From Nitrospirae bacterium GWC2_56_14 (GTDB lineage Bacteria > Nitrospirota > UBA9217): a stretch of 15,481 nucleotides of DNA. Made by a program: the position numbers and the translations under genes. The DNA lies in assembly GCA_001803705.1 (NCBI GenBank), contig MHDY01000176.1, positions 1,560 to 17,040 on the forward strand, in the 5' to 3' direction. Position 1 is the first letter of the stretch, and every line of letters starts with the position of its first letter. Below are positions 5,813 through 11,859 of this stretch, one piece after another. Under the pieces are notes generated by a model, which was not told the origin of the DNA, did not search any database, and worked only from the letters and a program-made list of their open reading frames with translations.

Positions 5813-7357
5813 ATGAATATTCGTGACAAAAGCTGGTCTCAAGCCGAAAATAAAACATTTGACGTCGCCATAATCGGTGCCGGCATCAATGGCGCTGCGG
5901 TATATAAGAGGCTCTGCTCTGATGGATACAACGTGTTGCTCATTGATAAGGGTGATTTCAGTTGTGGAACGAGTCAGGCTTCCGCAATGATGATATGGGG
6001 AGGATTGCTTTACCTCAAAAATTTGGACATTTCGTCAGTATATGCTTTATCTAAAGACCGGGACACCTTGATCAGTTCATACAAAGAGCAGATCATGCCT
6101 GCCCATTTCAGATACGTGTTCAATAAAAACAAAGGCAGAAATAAATTTTTTGTTTATTTCGCTCTGCACTTTTATTGGCTCCTCGGATTTTTCAGACGTG
6201 AGAAGCCGGAGTTTCAGGATTATTTCGATGAATTAAGCTTCATTAAACACGATGCTGCTGATGGCTCTATAAATTACCAGGAAGGTTTTCTGAAATGGTC
6301 CGATAGTCGATTTGTTCTTGACTGGATCCTATCATGTCAATCGTTAGATTCCTTGGCACTGAATTATTGCGCTATCCAGGAGGGAAGTTTCGATCAGCAA
6401 GATAAACAATGGTCATTAAGTCTTTCCGATCTCACTTCAAACCACCGCTGTAATGTTAAAGCAAAAGTGCTTATTAATTGCGCTGGCGTATGGACCGACA
6501 ACGTTAATGAACAATTCAACATCCAGAGCCGGTACAAACACGTATTCAGTAAAGGCGTTTTTATAGCGTATGAACGCCCCAAGACGCACCGTCAACCCCT
6601 GATATTCGATATGGGAGAACACGGGGACACATTGACACTCATTCCCTGGGGGCCTGTGTCCTTGTGGGGTCCAACGGAAACCCTGGTGCAGTCTATTGAG
6701 GAAGGCTATACCATTACGACCGAAGACATTTATTTCCTTCAGGAACACGCACGGAGACACCTAAAAAGCACTTTAGTTAATTCAAAAATCGTCTCTTTTC
6801 GATGTGGTCTTCGTCCACTTGTTGTTAAAAAGGGCTTTAAGGCAGATTGTTACCCTCTTGACCTCTCTCGCCACTACAAAATACTCGAGGATCCTGTGCT
6901 GCCGTGGATATCCGTATATGGTGGGAAGTTGAGCGGATGTATTTCTCTGGCTGCGAAAGTAGCTGCGAAGATATCCCGCAAAATCCCGAAAAGACAGGAA
7001 GGATTGCCATTACGCAATGATCAGGCTGAGAATATTCGCTGGAATTTTTTCCCGGGACTCGAAGTTAGGGTTCCCGCAATTGACTGGTGTGTCGAAAATG
7101 AATTTTGTTGCACGCTTGAAGACTATCTGCGACGCCGAACCAATATTTCACAGTGGATCCCGCGGGAGGGCCTGGGTTATAATAATGAGAATATCTGGTT
7201 CCTCGAGGAATTGGCGGCACACCTGCCGGCAAACAATGCGAGAACGCCTGGGAACCATTTAAAAGCGTACGTGAATACGGTTCATGATGGCTGTGATCGG
7301 CTCATTAAAACGTTCGAAAACCATACGGGAGGGTTCAATGAACCATCAGAAGTATGA
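5813..7357 (+). CDS. GlpD-like FAD-dependent oxidoreductase
   Basis: A 514-residue flavoprotein related to glycerol-3-phosphate dehydrogenase (GlpD; DAO family). The FAD-binding Rossmann motif is DVAIIGAGINGAAV (17-30), followed by LLIDKGDFSCGTSQAS (42-57) and a GGLLYL segment that parallels GGLRYL of GlpD. Later GlpD-like signatures are LIPWGPVSLWGPTET, SFRCGLRPL and a C-terminal helical-domain motif TLEDYLRRRT (434-443). It should oxidise a secondary alcohol to a ketone and pass electrons to flavin. The substrate is uncertain, since the sequence diverges from true GlpD (for example MMIWGG in place of KLIHGG). The gene is AT-rich compared with those before it and overlaps the downstream aminotransferase by 20 bases, suggesting a shared pathway. 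The ribosome binding site is weak. It might be a real G3P dehydrogenase, but the context argues for something specialised. Confidence 0.75.
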   Translation: MNIRDKSWSQAENKTFDVAIIGAGINGAAVYKRLCSDGYNVLLIDKGDFSCGTSQASAMMIWGGLLYLKNLDISSVYALSKDRDTLISSYKEQIMPAHFRYVFNKNKGRNKFFVYFALHFYWLLGFFRREKPEFQDYFDELSFIKHDAADGSINYQEGFLKWSDSRFVLDWILSCQSLDSLALNYCAIQEGSFDQQDKQWSLSLSDLTSNHRCNVKAKVLINCAGVWTDNVNEQFNIQSRYKHVFSKGVFIAYERPKTHRQPLIFDMGEHGDTLTLIPWGPVSLWGPTETLVQSIEEGYTITTEDIYFLQEHARRHLKSTLVNSKIVSFRCGLRPLVVKKGFKADCYPLDLSRHYKILEDPVLPWISVYGGKLSGCISLAAKVAAKISRKIPKRQEGLPLRNDQAENIRWNFFPGLEVRVPAIDWCVENEFCCTLEDYLRRRTNISQWIPREGLGYNNENIWFLEELAAHLPANNARTPGNHLKAYVNTVHDGCDRLIKTFENHTGGFNEPSEV

Positions 7358-8609
7358 CCTGCCGGCTGTCTTAGGCGGCACCGCAGCGGTTACGTTGGAT
7401 CATAGCGTAACGAACACTTGGCCTGATCTCGACCAGACCGACGAAAATGCCGTTGTACAAATCATCAGGGATGGGAATATTTCCACGCACCAGGTGATTC
7501 GCGAGTTGGAAAAGGATTACGCTTCGTTTACCGGACGATCCTATGCGCTCGCTCACAATAATGGCACTTCCGCCTTATTAGCAGCTTTTCAGAGCATCGG
7601 CCTTATGCCAGGCGACGAGGTCTTGGTTCCTTCGGCGACATTCTGGGCTTCAGTCCTTCCAATGTTATGGATCGGCGCGGTGCCGGTGTTCTGTGAAAGT
7701 GAACCGGAACGGATGGGGATCGATCCAGTTGATTTAGAAAGAAAGATAACACCCAAGAGCCGGGCTATCGTTGTCGTACATCTTTGGGGTCTTCCAAGCA
7801 AGATGACCGAAATATTCAAGATCGCGAAAAAATATGACCTGAAAATTATTGAAGACGCTTCTCATGCACACGGCGCTTCTTGGCGCGGCAGACCTTGCGG
7901 CTCACTTGGAGATGTATCCGTGTTCAGTTTGCAGGGAGACAAGCTTGCACCAGCCGGTGAAGGAGGGATCCTCCTGTGCGACAACTATGATTACTATGAA
8001 AAGGCCGTGTGCCTTGGTGACATAACGAGAATTATCGAACTCCAGACACCTGCAAGAAGGTTTGCAGCAACCAGTTTTGGCATAAAAACCCGAATTGCCC
8101 CCCTGTCAGCCGCCATAGGCAGAAACCAGCTCAAGCACTTGAAAGAACATAATGAGCTCCGGAATAAAAACATAACATATCTTTCAAGTAAACTTGAAAA
8201 ACTTGGATTTGACACGTTTCTGCCCCCCAGCCACGTTCAACGGGTTTATTTTGAATTCCTGATCCGATATGCTGAAAAAAAATGCACTGTATTGCCGATA
8301 GAAAAACTTGTTGGGGCATTGAATAGGGAGGGCTGTCGCGTGGGTGCGCCACGATACCCACTACTTCACAAACAACCATTTTTCACTGAAGGGGCTTTTA
8401 AGGACATATTGCGCCTGCCTTCAGGTGCTGACCTGCCTTCTTATAGCGACTGTTTTCTTCCATCAACAGAAGCGGCAAACAAAACGTTATTAAAACTGCC
8501 GTCATTTCCAGGCCCAGACAATGGCATACTGGATCAATATGTGCATGCTTTTGAAAAAATCATGAGCTATGCTAACGAGATATCAAAGGTTACCATTGAA
8601 AATGACTAG
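7338..8609 (+). CDS. DegT/DnrJ/EryC1/StrS-family PLP aminotransferase
   Basis: A 423-residue pyridoxal-phosphate aminotransferase that would convert a keto-sugar or keto-cyclitol to an amine. Visible features are an opening VLGG...NTWPD, cofactor-region NNGTSAL (74-80), the aspartate motif EDASHAHGA (172-180), and the Schiff-base lysine K202 in FSLQGDKLAPAGEGG (196-210). The FSxQ...K..AGEGG arrangement, the VVHLWG segment and a C-terminal PLLHKQPFF recall the glutamine:scyllo-inosose class (StsC/BtrR) rather than plain nucleotide-sugar enzymes; this comparison is from memory. I chose ATG 7338, with GGGAGGG four bases upstream. The start lies inside the oxidoreductase gene (20-base overlap). 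The stop overlaps the start of the next membrane-protein gene. It is AT-rich like its partners. The substrate is unknown. Confidence 0.85.
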   Translation: MNHQKYDLPAVLGGTAAVTLDHSVTNTWPDLDQTDENAVVQIIRDGNISTHQVIRELEKDYASFTGRSYALAHNNGTSALLAAFQSIGLMPGDEVLVPSATFWASVLPMLWIGAVPVFCESEPERMGIDPVDLERKITPKSRAIVVVHLWGLPSKMTEIFKIAKKYDLKIIEDASHAHGASWRGRPCGSLGDVSVFSLQGDKLAPAGEGGILLCDNYDYYEKAVCLGDITRIIELQTPARRFAATSFGIKTRIAPLSAAIGRNQLKHLKEHNELRNKNITYLSSKLEKLGFDTFLPPSHVQRVYFEFLIRYAEKKCTVLPIEKLVGALNREGCRVGAPRYPLLHKQPFFTEGAFKDILRLPSGADLPSYSDCFLPSTEAANKTLLKLPSFPGPDNGILDQYVHAFEKIMSYANEISKVTIEND

Positions 8610-9012
8610 CCAACATTTAAAAAGAGCGTTATTAACTATTTTAAACTTTTTATTCCACGTTCTCCACATGACGATCATTCTCTTTTTTCTTTTTGGTTGG
8701 CTTGTAAAGGAAACCAGGCAGCTCCACTACCTTCTTACGCTCCTGATCCTGTTTTCATGGTATGGCCTCGGGATATTTTATGGATTCGGCTATTGCCTGA
8801 TCACCGACATTCAATGGAGAATAAAAAGGCACTTGGGCCAAACGCCTTCCACAGAATATTATATTAAATACATGCTCGACAAAATTACCGGCCTAGATAC
8901 TCGCGCAAATTTTGTAAATAGGTTGACTACTTATACGTACTTCGGGATATTCATAATTGCTACCGGGCTGTTTTTGAAAAAGCTAATCGTTTCGGATGTT
9001 TTTCTTAATTAA
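8602..9012 (+). CDS. Small DUF2784-like membrane protein
   Basis: A 136-residue integral membrane protein with three to four hydrophobic segments: LLTILNFLFHVLHMTIILFF near the N-terminus, LLTLLILFSWYGLGIFYGFG, and YFGIFIIATGLFLKKLIV at the end. The central GYCLITDIQWRIKRHLGQTP followed by YIKYMLDKITGLD resembles the CPLTDWHWR region of DUF2784 proteins as I remember them; this is tentative. I chose ATG 8602, which overlaps the aminotransferase stop (ATGACTAG), with AAAGG upstream at a long spacing. An in-frame ATG at 8569 would add 11 residues. It is the third gene of the AT-rich cassette. No catalytic role can be assigned; it might be a membrane anchor or a lipid-associated accessory protein. 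Confidence 0.65.
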   Translation: MTSQHLKRALLTILNFLFHVLHMTIILFFLFGWLVKETRQLHYLLTLLILFSWYGLGIFYGFGYCLITDIQWRIKRHLGQTPSTEYYIKYMLDKITGLDTRANFVNRLTTYTYFGIFIIATGLFLKKLIVSDVFLN

Positions 9013-9027
9013 GAAACAACCTTTTTT
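9001..9027 (+). terminator. Weak AT-rich terminator-like palindrome
   Basis: TTTCTTAATTAAGAAA (9001-9016) is a perfect 16-base palindrome spanning the stop codon of the membrane-protein gene. A run of seven T begins at 9022. The stem is only six A/T-rich pairs, so it would be a weak terminator at best. It marks the downstream edge of the AT-rich cassette. Confidence 0.35.
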
Positions 9028-9114
9028 TGCCCTTGGATTACATCATCAAAAGCCTCGAAAATACCTGACATTATCAGTTTGTAAATCTCCGGATTAGTGT
9101 TAGGATACACAACC

Positions 9115-9918
9115 ATGATCGACAGCATTCGCGCAAAAAAATCCCTGGGCCAGAATTTCCTCAAAGACCCTCTCTACCTCTGCAAGATTGCCGACGCGGC
9201 ACAGGTCTGTCCGGACGATCAGGTGCTTGAGATCGGCCCGGGGCTCGGCCATCTGACAGGGGTGCTTGCTAAGCGCGCGCGGCGCGTTCTCGCCCTTGAA
9301 CTGGACACGCGGCTTATCCCGGTGCTGGAACGCGAGTTCTCCGGCCAGGATCACGTTGCGATCGTGCACGCTGACGCGCTTGAGTATCCTTACGCTGCAC
9401 TCACCGGCAAATGGAAGGCGGTCGCGAACCTTCCCTACTATATTTCCACGCCGATCATTCAACTGCTGATCGATCATTGCGATAAGTTCTCGACCCTGAC
9501 GCTGTTGCTCCAGAAGGAAGTGGCCCGGCGCATAGCGTCGCCGCCGGGAAGCAAGGAGTACGGATTTCTCTCCGTTCTTGTCCAGCTGTCTGCTGAACCA
9601 CGGATCGAGTTCATGGTCCCGGCAGGCGCGTTCACTCCAGTGCCTAAAGTGGACTCAGCCGTCGTCACCCTCAGATTGCGCGAGCATCCTGCAGCTTGCA
9701 AAACGGACAAGGCCTTCCTGATCAGCATGCTCAAGGCCGTTTTTTCACAACGCAGAAAAACCCTGCGCAATGGGCTGAAGCCCCTCGCAATACCCCCCGA
9801 TCGCCTGGACGCCGTACCCGGCCAGACCGGCATCGATCTGTCCCGAAGGGCTGAAACGCTGAGCGTTGAGGAGTTCTGCGCTCTTGCTGATTTTTTACGA
9901 GAGCAGCAAACAGCGTGA
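9115..9918 (+). CDS. rsmA: 16S rRNA adenine dimethyltransferase RsmA (KsgA)
   Basis: A 267-residue enzyme that dimethylates two adjacent adenines near the 3' end of 16S rRNA (A1518 and A1519 in E. coli numbering), using S-adenosylmethionine, late in small-subunit assembly. The N-terminal KKSLGQNFLKD (8-18) is the family hallmark. The SAM motif I is LEIGPGLGHLTG (38-49), the acidic residue of motif II is in ALELD, and the target-binding motif is NLPYYIS (105-111). The C-terminal domain carries FSQRRKTLRN. The length is normal. I chose ATG 9115, with AGGA nine bases upstream; an in-frame GTG at 9097 would add six non-family residues. GC content returns to the level of the genes upstream of the AT-rich cassette. 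Loss of this enzyme gives kasugamycin resistance in other bacteria. Confidence 0.95.
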   Translation: MIDSIRAKKSLGQNFLKDPLYLCKIADAAQVCPDDQVLEIGPGLGHLTGVLAKRARRVLALELDTRLIPVLEREFSGQDHVAIVHADALEYPYAALTGKWKAVANLPYYISTPIIQLLIDHCDKFSTLTLLLQKEVARRIASPPGSKEYGFLSVLVQLSAEPRIEFMVPAGAFTPVPKVDSAVVTLRLREHPAACKTDKAFLISMLKAVFSQRRKTLRNGLKPLAIPPDRLDAVPGQTGIDLSRRAETLSVEEFCALADFLREQQTA

Positions 9919-9969
9919 GCCCCTGTTCGCCGAGGCACGAACCTTGACGCATTGTAAATAGTCCTTAAA

Positions 9970-10061
9970 GCCGTCTTTGCGAGCGCAGCGAAGCAATCTC
10001 GTAGTTCGTCTTACCTGATAAAGCGAGATTGCCGCGTCGCTCCGCTCCTCGCAATGACGGC
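9970..10061. repeat. Extragenic palindrome (CGTCATTGCGAG...GCAATCTCG type)
   Basis: The left element at 9970-10001 opens GCCGTCTTTGCGAG and ends GAAGCAATCTCG. The right element at 10023-10061 is its imperfect inverse, opening GCGAGATTGCCGCG and ending CTCGCAATGACGGC. Closely similar palindromes built on CGTCATTGCGAG and GCAATCTC are, to my knowledge, dispersed in many bacterial genomes. The left copy has lost a few bases relative to the right. It lies between rsmA and the gmhA promoter and may act as a transcript end. Confidence 0.8.
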
Positions 10062-10071
10062 AGTGGGCCTT

Positions 10072-10106
10072 TCGCACGATTGTAAACCCGTGCGACCCGC
10101 ATTTTT
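10072..10106 (+). terminator. Candidate hairpin terminator upstream of the gmhA promoter
   Basis: TCGCACG (10072-10078) and CGTGCGA (10089-10095) form a perfect seven-pair stem with a ten-base loop. Five bases later comes ATTTTTAC. The U-run is short and offset, so intrinsic termination is uncertain. A competing pairing TGTAAA/TTTACA exists across the same stretch. It could instead be a regulator site upstream of the -35 element. Confidence 0.35.
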
Positions 10107-10121
10107 ACAGGCCTTTTTGCC

Positions 10122-10149
10122 TTGACATTTACCTGCCGTACCCTATAAT
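10122..10149 (+). promoter_or_regulatory. Consensus sigma70 promoter of gmhA
   Basis: TTGACA (10122-10127) and TATAAT (10144-10149) both match consensus exactly and are 16 bases apart. Transcription should start near 10156, leaving a leader of about 17 bases that contains the GGAGG ribosome binding site. It is the strongest promoter in the window and implies high constitutive expression of gmhA and the gene after it. Confidence 0.85.
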
Positions 10150-10172
10150 AATCAGCGTTGCGGAGGGGTATT

Positions 10173-10754
10173 ATGAAAGACGCCATCATACAGGCATTTG
10201 AAGAGAGCGCAAAGGTCAAGGTCGCTTTTGTGCGCGACAACGTCGACAAGATCGTCGAGGTGGTGCAGCTCATTGCCCAGGCGTTCCGGGAAGGGAAGAA
10301 AGTGCTCCTTTTCGGGAACGGCGGCAGCGCCACCGATGCGTCCCATATTGCCGCTGAGTTCGTGAACCGCTTCCTGATGGAACGGCCGCCGCTGCCGGCC
10401 ATCGCGCTGAACACGGATGTGGCGGTCCTGACGAGCATCAGCAACGATTACGACTATACGCAGGTGTTCTCAAAGCAGCTAAGCGCGCTCGGCCACGAAG
10501 GCGACGTAGTGATCGCCATCAGCACGAGCGGCAATTCGCCGAACGTCATCAAGGCCCTGGATGTCGCAAAGAAGAACGGCATGAAGACCGTGGTGCTGAC
10601 CGGCGGGACCGGTGGCAAGCTGGCGAACACGGCCGATTACACCTTTATCGTCAAAACCAAACATACACCGAGGATCCAGGAGACGCACATTACCCTGGGC
10701 CACACCATCTGCCAGATGGTGGATGAGGAACTCTTCGGGAACCACCACAAATAA
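10173..10754 (+). CDS. gmhA: Phosphoheptose isomerase GmhA
   Basis: A 193-residue cytoplasmic SIS-domain enzyme that isomerises sedoheptulose 7-phosphate to D-glycero-D-manno-heptose 7-phosphate, the first step of ADP-heptose supply for lipopolysaccharide inner core. The motif FGNGGSATDASHIAAEF (47-63) carries the phosphate-binding serine and the catalytic glutamate (E62). ISTSGNSPNV (116-125) is the second phosphate loop. RIQETHITLGH (167-177) carries the metal-binding and catalytic histidine region. The length is typical for the family. The start ATG 10173 has GGAGG six bases upstream. The gene follows a full-consensus promoter and is five bases from a deoxyhypusine-synthase-like gene, so the two are co-transcribed. 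No other heptose genes are in the window. Confidence 0.93.
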   Translation: MKDAIIQAFEESAKVKVAFVRDNVDKIVEVVQLIAQAFREGKKVLLFGNGGSATDASHIAAEFVNRFLMERPPLPAIALNTDVAVLTSISNDYDYTQVFSKQLSALGHEGDVVIAISTSGNSPNVIKALDVAKKNGMKTVVLTGGTGGKLANTADYTFIVKTKHTPRIQETHITLGHTICQMVDEELFGNHHK

Positions 10755-10759
10755 GCAAC

Positions 10760-11689
10760 ATGAAAAAGCTCGACACCTCCAAGATAAAGACCTACTCCCT
10801 CAAAGACCGCCCGAGCAAGGTGCGCATGGGCGATTTTGCCAAGCCGCATCAGCCTGGCGCAAGCTTCAAGGACTTCTTCTCATCACTCCCGAACATTCTC
10901 GGCGCCCGGCATTTGAAGGACGTTGTAGCGGCCCTGGTCCAGGCCCGCAAGGACCAGCGTCCGGTCATGCTCGGCATGGGGGCCCACTCGATCAAGGTCG
11001 GCCTGAACCCGGTTATCATCGACCTGATGGAGCGGGGCATCATCACGAGCCTTTCCTTGAACGGGGCCGGTATCATCCACGACTTCGAACTTGCCTTCGT
11101 GGGTCAGACCTCGGAGGACGTGGACAAGGAGATCCTTTCCGGGGCCTTCGGCATGGCGGAAGAGACCGGCAGCATGCTGAACCAGGCGATCGCAGCGGCA
11201 TCGAAGGATGAAGGCATCGGGGCATGCGTCGGCAGGATGATCCAGGCGGGAGACTTCCCGTACAAGAACAACAGCCTGCTTGCCGCCGGCCACAGGCTGG
11301 GCGTTCCGGTCACGGTCCATGTTGCCATCGGCACCGACATCATTCATATGCACCCGTCCTTTGATGGACAAGCCCTGGGAGCCGCTGCGCAGCGGGACTT
11401 CCTTACTTTTTGCGCGCTCGTGTCGGAGCTTGAAGGCGGCGCCTATATCAACCTCGGCTCCGCCGTGCTTTTGCCCGAGATCTTCCTCAAGGCTGTAACG
11501 CTCTGCCGCAACCTCGGCCATCCGCTTCAGCACTTCACGACGGTGAACATGGACTTTGTACAGCACTACCGGCCGAACACCAATGTAGTGCGCCGCCCCA
11601 CCCAGGGAGGCGGCAGGGGCTTTGCTCTGACCGGCCACCACGAGATCATGCTTCCCCTGCTTGCCGCCGCCCTGATCGAGCAGTTCTAG
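10760..11689 (+). CDS. Conserved protein with deoxyhypusine-synthase-like (DHS-like) fold
   Basis: A 309-residue protein I recognise only by fold-level similarity. The stretch MLGMGAHSIKVGLNPVIIDL followed by NGAGIIHDFE (101-110) parallels the NAD-binding part of deoxyhypusine synthase, where a TGA...GLR.II.DLI segment precedes TGANLTHDL. Other notable segments are GTDIIHMHPSFDG (191-203), NLGSAVLLPE (231-240), HYRP (269-272) and GHHE (292-295), rich in histidines. I do not see the WGK-type active-site lysine motif of true deoxyhypusine synthase, so spermidine-dependent hypusine formation is unlikely. It may be an NAD(P)-binding enzyme. It starts five bases after gmhA with no clear ribosome binding site, suggesting coupling and perhaps a role in surface-sugar metabolism, which is speculative. 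No signal peptide or membrane segment. An extragenic hairpin follows. Confidence 0.7.
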   Translation: MKKLDTSKIKTYSLKDRPSKVRMGDFAKPHQPGASFKDFFSSLPNILGARHLKDVVAALVQARKDQRPVMLGMGAHSIKVGLNPVIIDLMERGIITSLSLNGAGIIHDFELAFVGQTSEDVDKEILSGAFGMAEETGSMLNQAIAAASKDEGIGACVGRMIQAGDFPYKNNSLLAAGHRLGVPVTVHVAIGTDIIHMHPSFDGQALGAAAQRDFLTFCALVSELEGGAYINLGSAVLLPEIFLKAVTLCRNLGHPLQHFTTVNMDFVQHYRPNTNVVRRPTQGGGRGFALTGHHEIMLPLLAAALIEQF

Positions 11690-11740
11690 CGGAATCGCCT
11701 TCCTTAGTCATTCCCAACCGGAGCAAACCGGAACAAAAAG

Positions 11741-11819
11741 CTTTGACGGGATAACAGGATAAAATCGGGTAAAAGCATTTCATCCTGTAAATCCTGTCAA
11801 TCCTGTTATCCTGTCAAAG
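11741..11819. terminator. Extragenic palindrome acting as a likely bidirectional terminator
   Basis: CTTTGACGGGATAACAGGAT (11741-11760) pairs with ATCCTGTTATCCTGTCAAAG (11800-11819) over 20 positions with one G-U pair. The right half also holds four near-tandem copies of ATCCTGT at about nine-base spacing (11782-11815). A-rich bases precede and a T-rich run follows (11822-11833), so it could end transcripts from both sides. It lies between the convergent DHS-like gene and histidine kinase gene. The family (CAGGAT/ATCCTG palindromes) is, as I recall, dispersed in related genomes. Confidence 0.75.
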
Positions 11820-11859
11820 GGGTTTTATTTTTTCTGGAAGGAGGAGAAGCGAGCGGGGG

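Noticed and set aside
9079..9106. TTGTAA-16-TAGGAT as an rsmA promoter
   Set aside because: Both hexamers match weakly and the -10 overlaps the likely ribosome binding site; not reported as a feature.
9970..10061. The repeat doublet as a CRISPR fragment
   Set aside because: There are only two inverted units and no regular direct repeat-spacer pattern or cas genes; it fits an extragenic palindrome.
10883..11641. Minus-strand reading frame of 252 codons opposite the DHS-like gene
   Set aside because: It has no family feature, while the plus-strand protein is coherent and follows gmhA directly.
10760..11689. True deoxyhypusine synthase
   Set aside because: The C-terminal active-site lysine motif is not visible and no eIF5A-like partner is present; only fold-level similarity is claimed.
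11782..11815. ATCCTGT units as an iteron-type replication origin
   Set aside because: There are only four short imperfect units, they form one arm of a terminator-like stem between convergent genes, and no replication gene is nearby.
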